A stretch of 64,000 nt of DNA from Hygrocybe punicea (lineage: Eukaryota > Basidiomycota > Agaricomycetes > Agaricales > Hygrophoraceae): NCBI GenBank assembly GCA_963556145.1, contig OY744465.1, positions 4,092,001 to 4,156,000 of the forward strand, in the 5' to 3' direction. Positions 23,290 through 35,034 of this stretch are shown piece by piece. The notes under the pieces were generated by a model. It ran no database searches. It saw only the letters and a list, made by a program, of their open reading frames with translations, and was not told the origin of the DNA. How positions within the stretch are numbered: the stretch's first letter is position 1; the number at the start of each line of letters is the position of its first letter. Position numbers and translations under genes: made by a program.

Positions 23290-23475
23290 AATGCTCTGAG
23301 GCACTCTGAGAGAGTCTCAGAGCCGCTCAGAGTGAGGAAAGCACCAAAGCCGCCAGAGCACTCTGAGTGGCTCTGAGAGCAACCTGCTTGAGGCTCTCTG
23401 CTCTGAGAGCACTTTAGAGCACTTTAGAGCAGCGTTAGAGCAGCGTTTGAGCTGTACAGAGTGCTCTGAAAGCCT
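23290..23475. repeat. CTCTGAGAG-rich repeat cluster
   Basis: About 185 bases made of variants of CTCTGAGAG, GAGCACTCTGAG and TTAGAGCA, in both orientations, able to fold on themselves. A related but cleaner tandem (CTCTGTGACA) lies at 50041-50096. The ends (AATGCTCTGAGGC and GAGTGCTCTGAAAG) could be those of a small inverted-repeat element, but I find no convincing target duplication. Confidence 0.5.
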
Positions 23476-23819
23476 GGTTTTTCTGCTTTTATTTACTCTG
23501 ATTTACTCTGATTCACCCAGATATAAGTCATCTAAATTTGAATATAGTAAACGCAACATTGGTGGAAAGAGACTTCTAAATAAAGAGCAAAGGAGGGAGA
23601 ACTCTTCTGAGCAGCCACTGCACTTCTATACCAATGCTGATTGTTCCAGCTGCGCGAAATCAACGTCATCGAGATCCCTGTTTTCTGTGTCTTGAGCATG
23701 AATTGCGGCGTATTTGGAGTTTTTCCTGTGGAAATGTGCATCAGAAACATCCTCCTGGTTAAACACTTCCTACATGACGGTCTGAAACAAGGTCTTCATC
23801 TTCTTCTCCATCCACGTTG

Positions 23820-24612
23820 GAGACTTCTTCTTTAAAGTTCCCCATGTAGCTTGATGATGAGCATATCTACTCAGATCACACTTTAAGATAACTTAGCATA
23901 TCAGTAGTTTCATCACTTTACCTTGAACTAGCGACTTCGTGGCTGAATTGTAAGTGGATATACTCCCCGCTCGCCCACTCCATCAATGCATTCTCAACCT
24001 AGGGTAAAGGTTATCCAGTTGTACACATCATGTGAAGTGACATAAACACGTACCGCAGTAACAACTGCCAGGATTACAGCCTCTGGTATCTTCTTCTGAG
24101 TGACCATGGCCATATATGCTTGGATATCAGCCTTACCCTTTCCACACCACTGAGTTCTGATGATGTCGCCAATTATAGGATGACCAAATGGCTCTGGATT
24201 TACCACTTCTCGTTTCTGTTTTGTGAGAATGGCCCATCAGTCTTCTCTCATTGAAAGCGTATTGAAACTTGCCTCCATGTTGACTTCACCACGTGTGAAC
24301 TTCGACCCATCCAAAACCCAACGTATCGCATTCTCTATTTCACTTTTTGACATGTTACCTGGAATGCCAAAGTGGCCAGCAATGCCGGCTTTGGCCTTTG
24401 CCTTGAGGTCGCCCCTTAAACCAGTTATCGCGTAACCAACCTGATCACCGTGTTAGCTCAACAGCCTACAACCTCACCTGAAAACCCACGTATTCCATCA
24501 AATTATCCTGATAATCTGGATCATCACGCGCCTTTTCCAAAGCTTCACGAAGCGACTGACTATCCTTCACAGCTTGTTGAATGGATTCCCAAATGAAGGG
24601 GAATTACAACTC
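23820..24612 (-). pseudogene. DUF6532-like protein relic
   Basis: On the minus strand, exon-like blocks read IWESIQQAVKDSQSLREALE, then GYAITGLRGDLKAKAKAGIA, MSKSEIENAIRWVLDG, FGHPIIGDIIRTQWCGKG and IPEAVILAVVTAV...ENALMEW. This pattern resembles the DUF6532 domain common in mushroom genomes, often repeat-associated. No clear start or stop could be fixed, so I call it a partial copy. The assignment is from memory of the domain's motifs. Confidence 0.55.
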
Positions 24613-24680
24613 ACGCCGGGGAAGTCACGTGTAAATTATTAGCATCGTTGCAATCCACTCATGTTAATACATCATAAACC

Positions 24681-27408
24681 ATGTCATATCATTCCACCTT
24701 AACTGCTCGGTATGAAATCCCTGAAGATGTTCCCAAGCTCAAGAGATCTCCAAATATACGATACATTATACCCTCCTCCCTTCAACTCTCAGACGACATA
24801 CGGGAGCAGCTTCAAGCTCATATGGATAGTGTCAATGTCGACAAGCACAGATTTGAGCACAGTATTGAAGACCAGAGTCAGGATGATATCTCAATGTGAA
24901 ATTGACCTGCTCACGCTGTGGTGTACTTTCTAGATTGTGCATTCGAATTTATTAATAGACTTGGCATACACATTCCTGATGAAGTTGACCGTGACGTTCG
25001 ATCCAAGTTATCTATACGACGAAGTGAACATAGTAAATGTGGTCCCAACAAGAAATACACGCGATGGACACGCATATATCAATGTCTCTGTGGTACAGAT
25101 CATGCAGAAGGTCGTTTTTCTACTGCGAAGAGACAAATTGGCTGGGAGAATGTTGCGTGCACGATGTATGCAAAAGTGATCACAACCCATGATGAAAATC
25201 ATGTCAACGGTGCGAGACTTGAACATTTTACTAAATAGATATTGACGTATATATACTAGCCAAAAGATTGCTTGTCATCAATGAAGTATCGGGGATGTTG
25301 GAGCATTCGCCTGCATGTGAGGAGCTCCAGGAGATGGCCAAAAATCCCATAATCCCATTACACCCAGATCTACGAAACTACGCACTGTCGCTCCTCCAGG
25401 ACCTCATGGTGCCAATAAGTCAAGTTCGAATCCTTTGCCGCAAGTGGGCAACCGAGCGATGGGGACCAATTGCTGGCAACATTCACCACCGGTTCACTCT
25501 TACTCGATATGAAACAACATCACTTTATCGCACACTGTCACGCAACAATGGTATTCCTCAACGATCAGGTGCTGCACAGAACCTGGACCTTTGGTTTCGA
25601 GCTGATGATCCAAAACCACCTTCGACCCTGCTTACATCTTCGTGCCTGTTTTACCGTCCACTTGGAGAAGGTGATCGTGATCGATTTGTCTTAATTTTGT
25701 CGACTCCGAGGCAACAAGAGATGGCATGGAAATACGGGCACAAAAAACAAATGCTTATGGACGGTACCTTTGGTGTTTGCTCTGCGAAACTGCTGGTCTT
25801 TATTCTGATGGCCATTGATGACTGCAATACTGGGATCCCGGTGGCTTTTATCCTCTTCACAGCCCTGAAAGATGCGAAGGCAACACATGCTTCGTACGAT
25901 GGCACAATTCTGACGGAGCTTCTTGGGAAGTTCAAACTACATATGGGATTGAATCAAGCAGGCGAAGCCTTTGATATGATGGTCGGCAACACTGACAATG
26001 ACTCCGGGAGCGAAAGGCACTCCAAGAAAACTGGCCGTCAGTTTTCCTTATTCTTTGCTTGTTTCACACATGGCAATCTTGGCGTAACGGACTTGGTCGA
26101 TACCTCAGGGTAGTTCCAAAAGGACAAGATCATCAAGAGGTTCGGCAGCGCCTTGGAAAATTTCTGATGCGTCTGCTCAAAGAGATCACTGAATACACAC
26201 TAGCCATCCAGGTATACAATGACGAAGTGGCCTATTTTCGCTCACTTGGCAACTCTTGCAACACCCCACAACGAAAAAAACAGTCGAAGGGTGGGCTAGC
26301 ATTTCTCGCCTATCTCCAGCCTTATCTCGCACTTCATAGTTTCTGGATGTCCTGGTCAAAAGCTGGAGTGATTGAAGCCGCGCACCGCCTTGGTGTCCCA
26401 CCCGCAAAGGTTGCAAGAACAACCAACCACCTGGAATCTTTCAATGGCCGAATCAAGGGCAAATATTATGCCTCTTACCTGCGTTCAGGACGACTTCCTC
26501 GCATCGACACATGGATTCTTACCATGATCACAAAAGTCATGCCAGATTTTTTCAACGAGTACAATGAACGCAATGCTCAAATAATCTATTTATCTGAAAT
26601 GCGTTATGCTATTCCAAAACAAGTGTCAGATCCTCCCGCCATCAGTCTTCTTCATTCGGTATCCAAACAAATCATTCCAGATACCAGCACCGTCGTTTCT
26701 GAACTCACAGACAAAGTTGGAGAGGATTTGCTCCACCAGCTTGTCGAGGACGATGAGGATGATGCATGCAGCGAGGAGCCCGAAGTCTCAGAGCTTAAAC
26801 TAGATGACGTGGAGTTACTTGAGGGACGGGTTGGCATGATAATTGAACTGGGATCTGACTCTGACACCGACATCACTGCCAGTGACACCTCTTTTTTCTG
26901 CGACGACGCACTTGATGAAGCTTCTATTATCAAGCACCTCCCTGGCGACGTCTCATTACTATTTCCATCTGGAGTCACTCAATCTGCATCTCCTCCTGAC
27001 GAACTTGAAGAACTTGACTGGAATCTTCTCTCGTTGAAGAGCCCTGACACTGGCCACGAAGCAGACCTGAATTTACCTCATTCAAACTTGGAGGCGATAG
27101 CATGGCAGGAGCTCCTCCTTGCCGAGGACCACCTTTCCAACTGTGTTCGCAACTTCCTCAATGTCTCAACAAACCCTAACGCCCATCAAATTGCTGCGCC
27201 ATACATCAGCCCACACCTTCGCTCTCGGTTTCTTGAACAGCAGGTACCAAATGGAATTGACATACCCTATCTCACTTGTAAAGTTTCCACTTCACCTGTT
27301 ATGAAATTTCCCACTGCTGATGAGGCAGAGACACACGCGCTGAAGGACTTCCCTACATTCCCAAAGCAATTAAAAGAGAAACGCACACAGTCTCATAGCA
27401 TTCGATAA
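24681..27408 (+). pseudogene. MULE-type transposase, frameshifted
   Basis: Opens near 24681 (MSYHSTLTARYEIPEDVPK), with introns near 24895-24930 and 25190-25267. The DDE core has QMLMDGTFGVCSAKLLVF (first Asp), VGNTDNDS (second Asp) and TTNHLESFNGRIKGKY (Glu, about 26421-26468), the layout of Mutator-like transposases. The frame breaks near 26031: upstream reads ERHSKKT, and the true continuation WPSVFLILCLFHTWQSW is in another frame, consistent with loss of one base. The C-terminal 250 residues are acidic and Ser-rich without a clear SWIM finger. Element ends were not found. No intact enzyme is made from this copy unless the break is an assembly error. Confidence 0.8.
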
Positions 27409-27459
27409 CATTGTAATTCTGGTCATAATACATGCACAGTAATTTTACTGCCAATGCTG

Positions 27460-28150
27460 TGTGAGTGACGGTGGAACTGTGAGCTTCGGTGAGAGGTTGC
27501 GAGGTGGCATTGACGGTGGGCAATGGGCCTGAGTTGCGAATGGTGCATGGGGCCGGCGTTGGCAGCTGCCAGCCATGCACGGTGGCCTATAGCGGTGAAC
27601 GGGTGGCGTTGGTGAACAGTGGGCTGTCGATAGTGGTGAATGGGCAGCTTTAGTGGTGAATCGTGGGCCATCGCGGTGAGCGGTGGAGTTGGTGGTGAAC
27701 GGTGGCCTATAGTGGTAAATGGTGGGCTGGCGTGGGTGGTGAGCGGTGCATAGTGGGCATTTACAGCTGTGAACGGTGGCCTATAGCAGTAAATGGGTGG
27801 CTTTGGTGGTGAACCGTGGGCTGTCGCGGTGAGCGGTGGAGTTGGTGGTGAACGGTGGCCTATAGTGGTAAATGGTGGGCCATCGGTGGTGAACGGTGGC
27901 CTATAGTTGTGAATGGTGGGCTGGCGTTGGTGGTGAGCGGTGCATAGTGGGCATTAATGGTGGCCGATAGCGGTGAATGGGCGGCTTTGGTGAACCATGG
28001 GCCGTTGCGGTGAGAGGTGGAGTTGGTGGTGAACGGTGTGCAATGGGCATTTACGGTGTATAGCATTTACGGTGTATAGCATGCTTGGCAGGGGCGTTGG
28101 CGGTGCGCGCGGTGTGTGGTGGGCTTGGGCGGTGGTGGTGACGGTGCGTT
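27460..28150. repeat. G-rich GGTGAACGGTGG minisatellite
   Basis: About 690 bases of degenerate tandem units such as GGTGAACGGTGGCCTATAG, GGTAAATGGTGGGCTGGC and GTGGTGAGCGGTGCATAG. The plus strand is strongly G-biased (few C). Unit length varies around 30-40 bases. No gene is seen; frames on the minus strand (His/Pro/Thr-rich) are by-products of the repeat. It follows directly after the MULE gene and may belong to that element. Confidence 0.8.
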
Positions 28151-28250
28151 GTCGATTTTCGTGTTGTGTTCGTGTTGTGTATTCGTTTGCACGTGACTTC
28201 ACCGGCGTGGGTTGAAAGTCCAAATGAAGGCATCCTTGTCCTTAGGGAAT

Positions 28251-29160
28251 GCATGGGTCAAAGCAATCTTCTCTCTTGCCATAGATTTGCCTGCATTTGC
28301 TAGACGCATTCCTCGTGGTGTGAAATTGTTCTTGGTTAGCTTTTCAGAGTGCCGCAGCTGAGATGTAGTGGTATGAGATGCCAGGTGCCGCTGGGAGCGT
28401 GTACCCCTCCTGGATGTCTGGCCCTGGTCTTCATCTTCAAAGGTAACAGCGATCTATAATTGACCTTTAGCAGTACTATGCTCCCTATCATGAAGAGATT
28501 ACCTACACCGTTTCCTATCACATTCTCATCCAGGCATCCATTCTGCTCATTCATATTCGCATTCTCATCGTCTGGAAGAAGGGTTAACATGCAGTAATTT
28601 GAAAAGGAGGAGACCGACGGTTGAAGTCATCATCGTCACCCAGCAGCTCATCACCCAGAACGGCATGCAGGTCTTCTGTCATATCCCATGCAGCTCCGCC
28701 GGATTCCGACGAACTCCGCTCCGGACTTTTCCGCCGACTTATCTTATCTTATCTTATCTTATCTTCTCGCGTACGTTATTGTTCTTCTCTTGTTAATTAC
28801 TATTCTTCCCCATCTCCGTTTACTCCGACCTCCTTTTCTCTTCCTCCCCTTTGTTTACTTGTCACCGTACATAGCAACCTTTTATCCCTTTTATTTTCTT
28901 CCGAACTCCGGTCCTCTTTCCGGAGTTCATATTGTCTTCACGTCTCCAAGGACATGACAATTAGTCTACCAAGTATATAAACTAGAACTACAATGTCCTG
29001 TAACTCCGTTCAGAAAATTAACTTGAGTTCCTTATTTCTTACCCACTCTCAAACTTAAGGCTTTCCCTTAAGCTCATTAGTTATCTTAGTACTTAGTCCG
29101 GAACTCCGGACTAACTCCGCTCCGTCCACGTCTTCTCAATACGACTTAAGGAAGTAGTGA
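28251..29160. other. unassigned stretch, possibly old LTR sequence
   Basis: No convincing gene. It contains a (CTTAT)n microsatellite at about 28738-28765 and repeated CCGGA/TCCGG words (ACTCCGGACTAACTCCGCTC and variants) at 28695-28735, 28900-28930 and 29095-29220. The repeated CTCCG words look like retroelement terminal sequence, but I could not find a paired copy in the window. Confidence 0.3.
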
Positions 29161-29162
29161 AC

Positions 29163-29755
29163 CTACTTCAAGAGTTGACGTCTCCGCTCCTCCGAAGAAC
29201 TCCGATCCTTCCGGAGTTGCACGCCTCTAACATCTTCCTCATCAGTGTCCAGGACTAGATTTAACTTGTGCTTCTTGCCTGTAGGAACTCTCTCCTCTTC
29301 CTCGTCGCTGTCCAGGACTACGTTTAACTTCTGCTTCTTGCCCGTAGGAACTCTCTCCCCTTCCTCATCCTCACTATCATCCTCCTCAGCCATCATCTCC
29401 GCATTGCGCTTGCGTACCACTCCGTGTAGTTGTTAATAAATATAAGTAAAAACATGATAAATGTGAACGTATGTGCATCTTCTTCCTCCTGCAACTGAGC
29501 AGCTGATTGTGACTTCATCTTAGCCTGAAACTGCTTCCAGAGCTTCAAGTCAGCAGTAGACAGGTTATCAATTGAGATACTTGAAGAATCAATTGCAGAG
29601 TCATCCTGAGATTCATCGTTGGCACGAGGCTTTGATTTTGGTTTGGGTTTGGGTTTTGGTTTAGGCTTGGGCTTGGGCTTCGAAACAGGCTCCGTTGCCT
29701 TCACACCATGTGAAGAAGCTGAGAGCTTCCCGCGTTTGGATGTCGACCTTGTCAT
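29163..29755 (-). CDS. Lys-Pro repeat / acidic repeat protein
   Basis: The ATG at 29755 opens MTRSTSKRGKLSASSHG. A (KP)n tract (PKPKPKPKPKPKPKSKP) follows, then LSTADLKLWKQFQAKMKSQS. After one intron (near 29400-29470) come two near-identical acidic/basic units, ERVPTGKKQKLNVVLDSDEE and ERVPTGKKHKLNLVLDTDEE, ending RRRQLLK. Low-complexity, nuclear-looking; no known domain. It lies just downstream of, and on the same strand as, the TET/JBP gene, so it may be an accessory gene of the same mobile unit. Confidence 0.5.
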
Positions 29756-29845
29756 GAGGTAATGAAAGTTGGAAAGTCAACCGAAAGTCAACCTAAACAC
29801 ACCAAGGACAAACAAATAAAAAGTCAATTGGCGTAAATAAAATTA

Positions 29846-32800
29846 TCAATACATGTAATCGTGTCCCATCCAATGATTACGATTATCTACCCAACTCTGC
29901 CCTGCGTTGTCTGAATGTAGAACTATAGATGCCCTGACACCCTGATAGTGGAGATTGAAGTGAGTGATTTTACCGGAGGGAAAGACCACAATGTCGCCGT
30001 TACGCAAGCGCACCACCAAACCCAGTTCCTGTAAACAAAGCTCACCACCTACATGATCTCCTATAACCAAAACCAGACAGACACGGCGATCCTTCACGTC
30101 CCTGTGACAGCGTGTGATGGCGTTGATGTTAAGGACGAAACCGCTGAATGGATGAGAGGGAGAAGCTTCCTTGCCAGGAAGCACGTCCACAAACATGGAA
30201 AGATCTTCATAAATTTCAGGAAGTCGTCCAGTCAGCTAATAGGATCACATGAGTACTCCCAGAGCAGGAAAATAAAGTGACAATGAAATTAACCTTTTCT
30301 TCTACCCACCAAAAAAACTCTTCGAAGGAATTGCAAAGGTTGGTATATTCTCTAGTATGTTCCATGAGCTCCTTAGAGACTCTAGGAATGAGTTGATAGT
30401 AATTCGTCTTAGAGGCCCCTTTGCGACGTAGCAGGTAAGGGTGCACGTCAGACGGTGCACCATCGCCCTATTCAAAGGCATCAGTAAGATTAGTAATTGT
30501 CCACACATGGTTCACCTACGCGTGGGCCGTTGCGAATGTACATGTCTAGATGAATGGAGGGAAACTTAAACCCAAGTGAAGCAGCCGAACTATCCACGTG
30601 AACCAGGGAAGGGCCACTCTCGACAAGCAAGGCATTCCGAACGTTACGTTCCAACGACGTACGCATGTCCTGGGGCATATCACCCCAGACAAACACACCA
30701 AGTGAACCGTCTGAGCCATTGATACGAACTTCCTTACTGTCAGCAGGTAGACATCAGCAAGTGATAACATGGAAAGAAAGGCTAAGCTGACCCCTCAAAT
30801 ATCTTTTCATCCATCAAAACATAGTTATTGGCTCCCTTCACCCCGTTGTCGTCGTATAGCTCAGACATCTAAAGGTACGATCAATTCCAGTACTTTGTGA
30901 TGACTTCAAAGCCTTACCGTACGTGCAAAATCAGCACTATCCTGGGGAACCTGGGCTGCAGCGGCATAGCTTCTTTGCTCATCTGTATAAAGTTTCCTAG
31001 CACCATTTTCCCTGGGGTACGGAACCGCTAAGTTCTGTCTAGCTTGTTGATTGAAGCGTGTGTTCAGGACCACGTAGTTGGGCGCCCTGTCGTCCGGAAA
31101 ATGAAACTCATCCATCAGCAGAGGTGCCTGCAAGTTGTCAGAGTCACTGATGAGTGGATTTTGAGGGTTCGGGTCGTCACTGTCAGAATCAGAGAAGGGT
31201 GACGGTGGACGTTCGGAAGGAACCGATCCCCGCGATACGTATGACAAGAGTAGATTCTGATTCATTACATGGAGAGGTGCTGGGTCAGCCGACGGCCCCA
31301 CCTGAGGCTCTAGGCATTGCGCCCAGATTTCACGGTTCCGCGTGAGCGACATGAAAGAGCTATCGCGGTCAGGTCACTATTTGATCAAGGGGTTAAACTG
31401 ATCACTTACTTCTTTTGGATGCTGTCGAAAAATTTATCTGACATATCCAAGTCAGAACAATCGACGTCTCCCATCATGTTGGTATCATTTAGCAGACTAT
31501 GAGGGAACATTGTGGAAAGTCTTAAGGGGATGTTACGGCGCAGGTAGTCAATGAGTGGAATAAGGCGTTGGCAAATATCCTTCCCCGCATCACTATCTGA
31601 TGAAAGACCTGAAAAGAGTCGAAAGAGGAGCAGATCCACCGCTACTTACCTGGGTCAGGCCAGTGAAGCGCATTTGATATGGCGTAAATTTCGTCGAACT
31701 TCATCTGGGAAATTGCAGCCCTTTGGTTTTTGGTGGCTATAATCATTAGACAATAGACAGATCCTGCCGAGGTGGCGGTTTCAGAGTCTGATGATAGGCA
31801 GAGGGACTACTCACCTGCGCCTGCAATCGAAGCAAACTTTGTGCCAATGCCTACCCACGTGCGAAATGTTGATAAAGATGGCCCTCCGTCCATTCCTGAG
31901 ATGTAATGATGGAAGACATTACCCGTAGACTTAAGCCCTTTCGTCCGCATGACGCTGGGAAGCTTGTGAGTATATGCAAGCACCTATAGTAAGGGCGACT
32001 CACTAGTCTGTTTTCGCAGCTAACTGTACCATATTAATCATCATAATAAACTCGAGCCCCGCAGCCATTTCCAGGCTACGTTTGCATCGAAGGACGAGCG
32101 ACTGCAGAGAATCCGTGACAAAAGCCGCGTTCTCGCCCTCCCAAACACCACCTGCCACCAAAGCTTGCATGGACTGGATCCAGGACTGTGTGGATGCATT
32201 TGACAAGTTGCTGATCGCACCTTGTGATAGATTGGAGATGGTCTCGGAGGCACGAGCTCCCAAAATGTGAACTGGCTGATCTGTGACCTCCCAACCCTTT
32301 TGCTGCTTCCCTTTGCTCTTGGTCTTTTTCCGGTGCTTCGTACCCCCTCGGTTGCACTCACTGTTCCGGTTAACTGCGGATGCTGCGGTGGCACCATAAG
32401 GATTTGAGTCTTTCCGCCTATCAATACAGTTCGAACGGCATAGCTCCGAACTGTTTACGTTGATATAGCAGCCAGGTAGCCATGCAGGTGAGTCTTCCAG
32501 TGCGTCGTATACGGCTTCGGTGTTAGCATCTCCGGTGACCTGGATGTGGGAAGCATCAGACGCCTAAGGAATGACTTCCACCCAAAAGCACTCACAACAA
32601 CGGAATAAGCCACATCCGTATCGAGGTTAGCAGTCTGTGAGAAGGAGTGGAGCTGAACATGTGAACGGTCAGATGTCCCAGGGATGGAAATTCTCACCTT
32701 ATCTGCAATGATGTGAGCAGTGCCATGGCCAAATCCCTGCTGGTTAATATTGAGACAGGGCCTATCTGCCACGGCAGCAACAGAAAAGTGCGGCAGGGTT

Positions 32801-32960
32801 TCAGGTTGAAGGGCGACTAAAGGAGTAGCATACGTCGGAAACGTTGGTGAATATAAGGATTCCAGTTTCTGGTATATTGCAAATATTCCTGGTGGAAGAC
32901 TGTCAGTGCGTTCACGGAAGAAATGAAGCAGGTCCATGAGCTCCGTCGGAGAAACATCCA
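29846..32960 (-). CDS. TET/JBP-like 2-oxoglutarate/Fe(II) dioxygenase, long form
   Basis: From ATG 32960 (MDVSPTELMDLLHFFRERTD) to the stop at 29846 I can splice one frame of very roughly 850-900 residues. Key joins: AALAKTD region to YVMRTKGLKSTG (introns near 31985-32010, 31760-31815, 31608-31650), and a 50-nt intron at 31360-31409 that links DKFFDSIQ to NSFMSLTRNREIW in frame. The C-terminal domain is TET/JBP-type: INAITRCHRD (HxD iron ligands, about 30098-30112), IGDHVGGELCL, LRNGDIVVFPSGKITHFNLH (distal His) and YQGVRASIVLHSD (Arg for 2-oxoglutarate). Such enzymes oxidise 5-methylcytosine or thymine; this fungal group is known to expand with KDZ-type transposons. The N-terminal half has no domain I know. 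Confidence 0.8.
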
Positions 32961-32982
32961 TAGTAAGTACGCGCTGCAGCGA

Positions 32983-33040
32983 GGTGTCCCAAAAAGGTGC
33001 ACCTTTTACGGCGAAAAAATGTGCACCTTTTTGGGACACC
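32983..33040. repeat. 20-bp perfect palindrome, left copy
   Basis: GGTGTCCCAAAAAGGTGCAC (32983-33002) and its exact reverse complement (33021-33040) surround an 18-base A/T-rich centre. It lies between the divergent starts of the TET/JBP gene (32960) and the kinase-fold gene (33188). A diverged relative sits at 44829-44897 on the other side of the kinase gene. It could be an element end, a regulatory cruciform or a tiny fold-back element. Confidence 0.75.
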
Positions 33041-33187
33041 ACGTGAATCTTCGGCCACGCTACCGGTACCTAACTGAATGTCCCTTCATCAAAGCAAGTA
33101 TAAGGAGGGGAACGCCAGTAGGTAAGAACCAAAGCAAAAAGATTGGGCGCATTGCAAACTTACCTACATATCTCCATAGCAAGAGGG

Positions 33188-34097
33188 ATGGCTACGTTGG
33201 AGACATACGTCCCTAGCATGATCTTTCCACTACCCTCAGACCATCAATTCACCAAGATCTCGACATTGACATCCACCGCCCCATACAACATCAGCATACC
33301 ACCCCCAAATCAGGAAGGACGACCGGCTTTCATGGTCCATGATCATTCTTTACCGAATCGTATGCTGGCTTCATTGCGTGCCTACCTTCAAAGTGCCCCA
33401 GGCCGACATCTAGCCCCCTCCACTGTACTGGTTCAAGCAATTGCCGGCCTGGAGAGGTCCCTCTGGAATTACCTCCTAGACCACGAATCGTCGTCTAGCC
33501 TCCTTTTCCAGCGTGCCTTTAACCCCATATGTTGTGCAGTAGAGGAGGTTGACGCAAATCCCACCCAGCCCGAGCCTACTACTAGAATTGCCGCTTTCAA
33601 TCAGATCCCGGATGGAACATACCGGCCACACCGTGACGCTGATCCACAGCTACATGTGGAGTTCAAGAGCTGGACAGCGTTCACACATCACGCGGAGGGT
33701 ATCTTACGTCTGGGCAGAAATAGAGCGGTTTTGGAGCTGAGCCCTAGTGAGACAGGGCACAGATCCATAATCTTTAAGGTGGGCACTAAATCTTAGTGGT
33801 AATCCCCCCACTCATCATCACCTCTGATAGATGGGAATAGCTATGCTGTCAGGTCCCACTACCATCCCCTACGCACTCCTCTTCGGAGGAGATAGGTACA
33901 TGCTCTTCTCACTTTGCCCTGTCCCTGGCTTGCCACTGCATGGCCTCCTATGCTCAGACATTCTTCACCTCCTTGACTCAATGACGCCCTTTATGCCGTT
34001 AATCATTTTCTGCCTTTTACAGACTGGCGGTACGATCATGGACACCCCCCCAGATATTCATCTTCCCATGGTTAAATTAGTTAAGCCATTAGGCCGT
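33188..34097 (+). pseudogene. kinase-fold gene, 5' part (split by gypsy element)
   Basis: Starts MATLETYVPSMIFPLPSDHQ. An intron at about 33780-33831 joins HRSIIFK to MGIAMLSGPTTIPYAL. This part contains RMLASLRAYLQSAPGRHLAP, SLWNYLLDHESSSSL and PDGTYRPHRDADPQLHVEFK. The acidic-x-Lys pair in LHVEFKSW is where a PD-(D/E)xK nuclease would have its motif, but I cannot establish that fold. The frame is open up to the gypsy insertion at 34098 and resumes at 43801 after one CCGT is removed (KPLGR|TRQATQRSNV), so the gene was intact before the retroelement arrived. Confidence 0.6.
34094..34097. repeat. target-site duplication of the gypsy element (left)
   Basis: CCGT here is repeated at 43801-43804 directly after the other LTR. 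Four bases is short but within the gypsy range, and joining across it restores the kinase-gene frame. Confidence 0.7.
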
Positions 34098-34935
34098 TGA
34101 TACGGTTTCCACGTCTATGACCCCGGATAAAGAGATAATAAATGATGAAAAACGTCACAAAGGTGCGAACGAGACTTGGGGACACTCCCGACAATAACGC
34201 GATAGTGCGCGATAATATGCGTGATAAAATAAACAAACGCGAAGAGTCGCAAGACAACGCGATGTCGCAACGCAGTGATAAACAAGGATCGGAAGGCTTA
34301 GCTGGGTGTCCTAGATGACAGCGCGATATGCAGTGATGACGTGACGAGACGGAGGTTCTGCGCTACGACTTAGGTCACGATAGCGGAGAGTACGCGATGA
34401 GGAGAGACGCAGATTCGAGTGAGAATGACTAGATCCTTTTAAAACTTAAGCCACAAACTAGTGGAGAGGGGAGAACTGGGTTCTTCTTCGCATATTTTCT
34501 ACTACAGGGCACTTTTTATATTCTAAAGGGATAGGGGGAAAGGGTGGATGAGTGAAATAGAAATGCAGTGAAATATCGCATGAAAGTGACGAAACGGGAA
34601 CGGAATAGCAAAGGATTTGAAATAACGGCGAATATCACATGAAAGTCGGCGAAAAGACGAAGATAAACCGGATGAATTACATTTCTGGTATCGGACTCGG
34701 TGTCCGAACATGTAGGACGTGTTTAACAGTCGTGTGTCAGCGTTTTAAGACTGGGTCGCGCGGTTAAGATACAGCGAAGATGTTGCAGTCATGCGCGCGT
34801 CGATCGGCGTAAGTCGCGCAAGTCACGGGCGGCGCGCTGATGTTTTGCATGTACGTGGGACTGCGGAAGAGTCGTAGGGAAAGTAGAATTGACCATATGA
34901 GAGATTCCGTGCCCAAAGGGAGAGACTGCATATCA
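34098..34935 (-). repeat. 3' LTR of the gypsy element
   Basis: 838 bases from TGATACGG to CATATCA, matching 42963-43800 with no length change. I counted about 28 differences by eye; all are C/T or G/A and all fall where one copy has CG and the other TG or CA. Confidence 0.95.
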
Positions 34936-34949
34936 TTTTTCCTCCTCAC
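34936..34949 (-). promoter_or_regulatory. polypurine tract (3' PPT)
   Basis: On the minus strand GTGAGGAGGAAAAA abuts the 3' LTR, the normal place for plus-strand priming. The surrounding sequence (to about 34973) is repeated inside pol at 38113-38150. Confidence 0.85.
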
Positions 34950-35034
34950 TGAAATCTTGACTGTCCTCAGTCAATCGCGTGGGCCGTGGGAAAGTCACGT
35001 GCGAGTCTGACTTATAAACAGAAGCGACGCGTCA

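Noticed and set aside
27423..28254. His/Pro/Thr-rich frames on the minus strand
   Set aside because: Products of the GGTGAACGGTGG minisatellite, with no stop because of the repeat composition.
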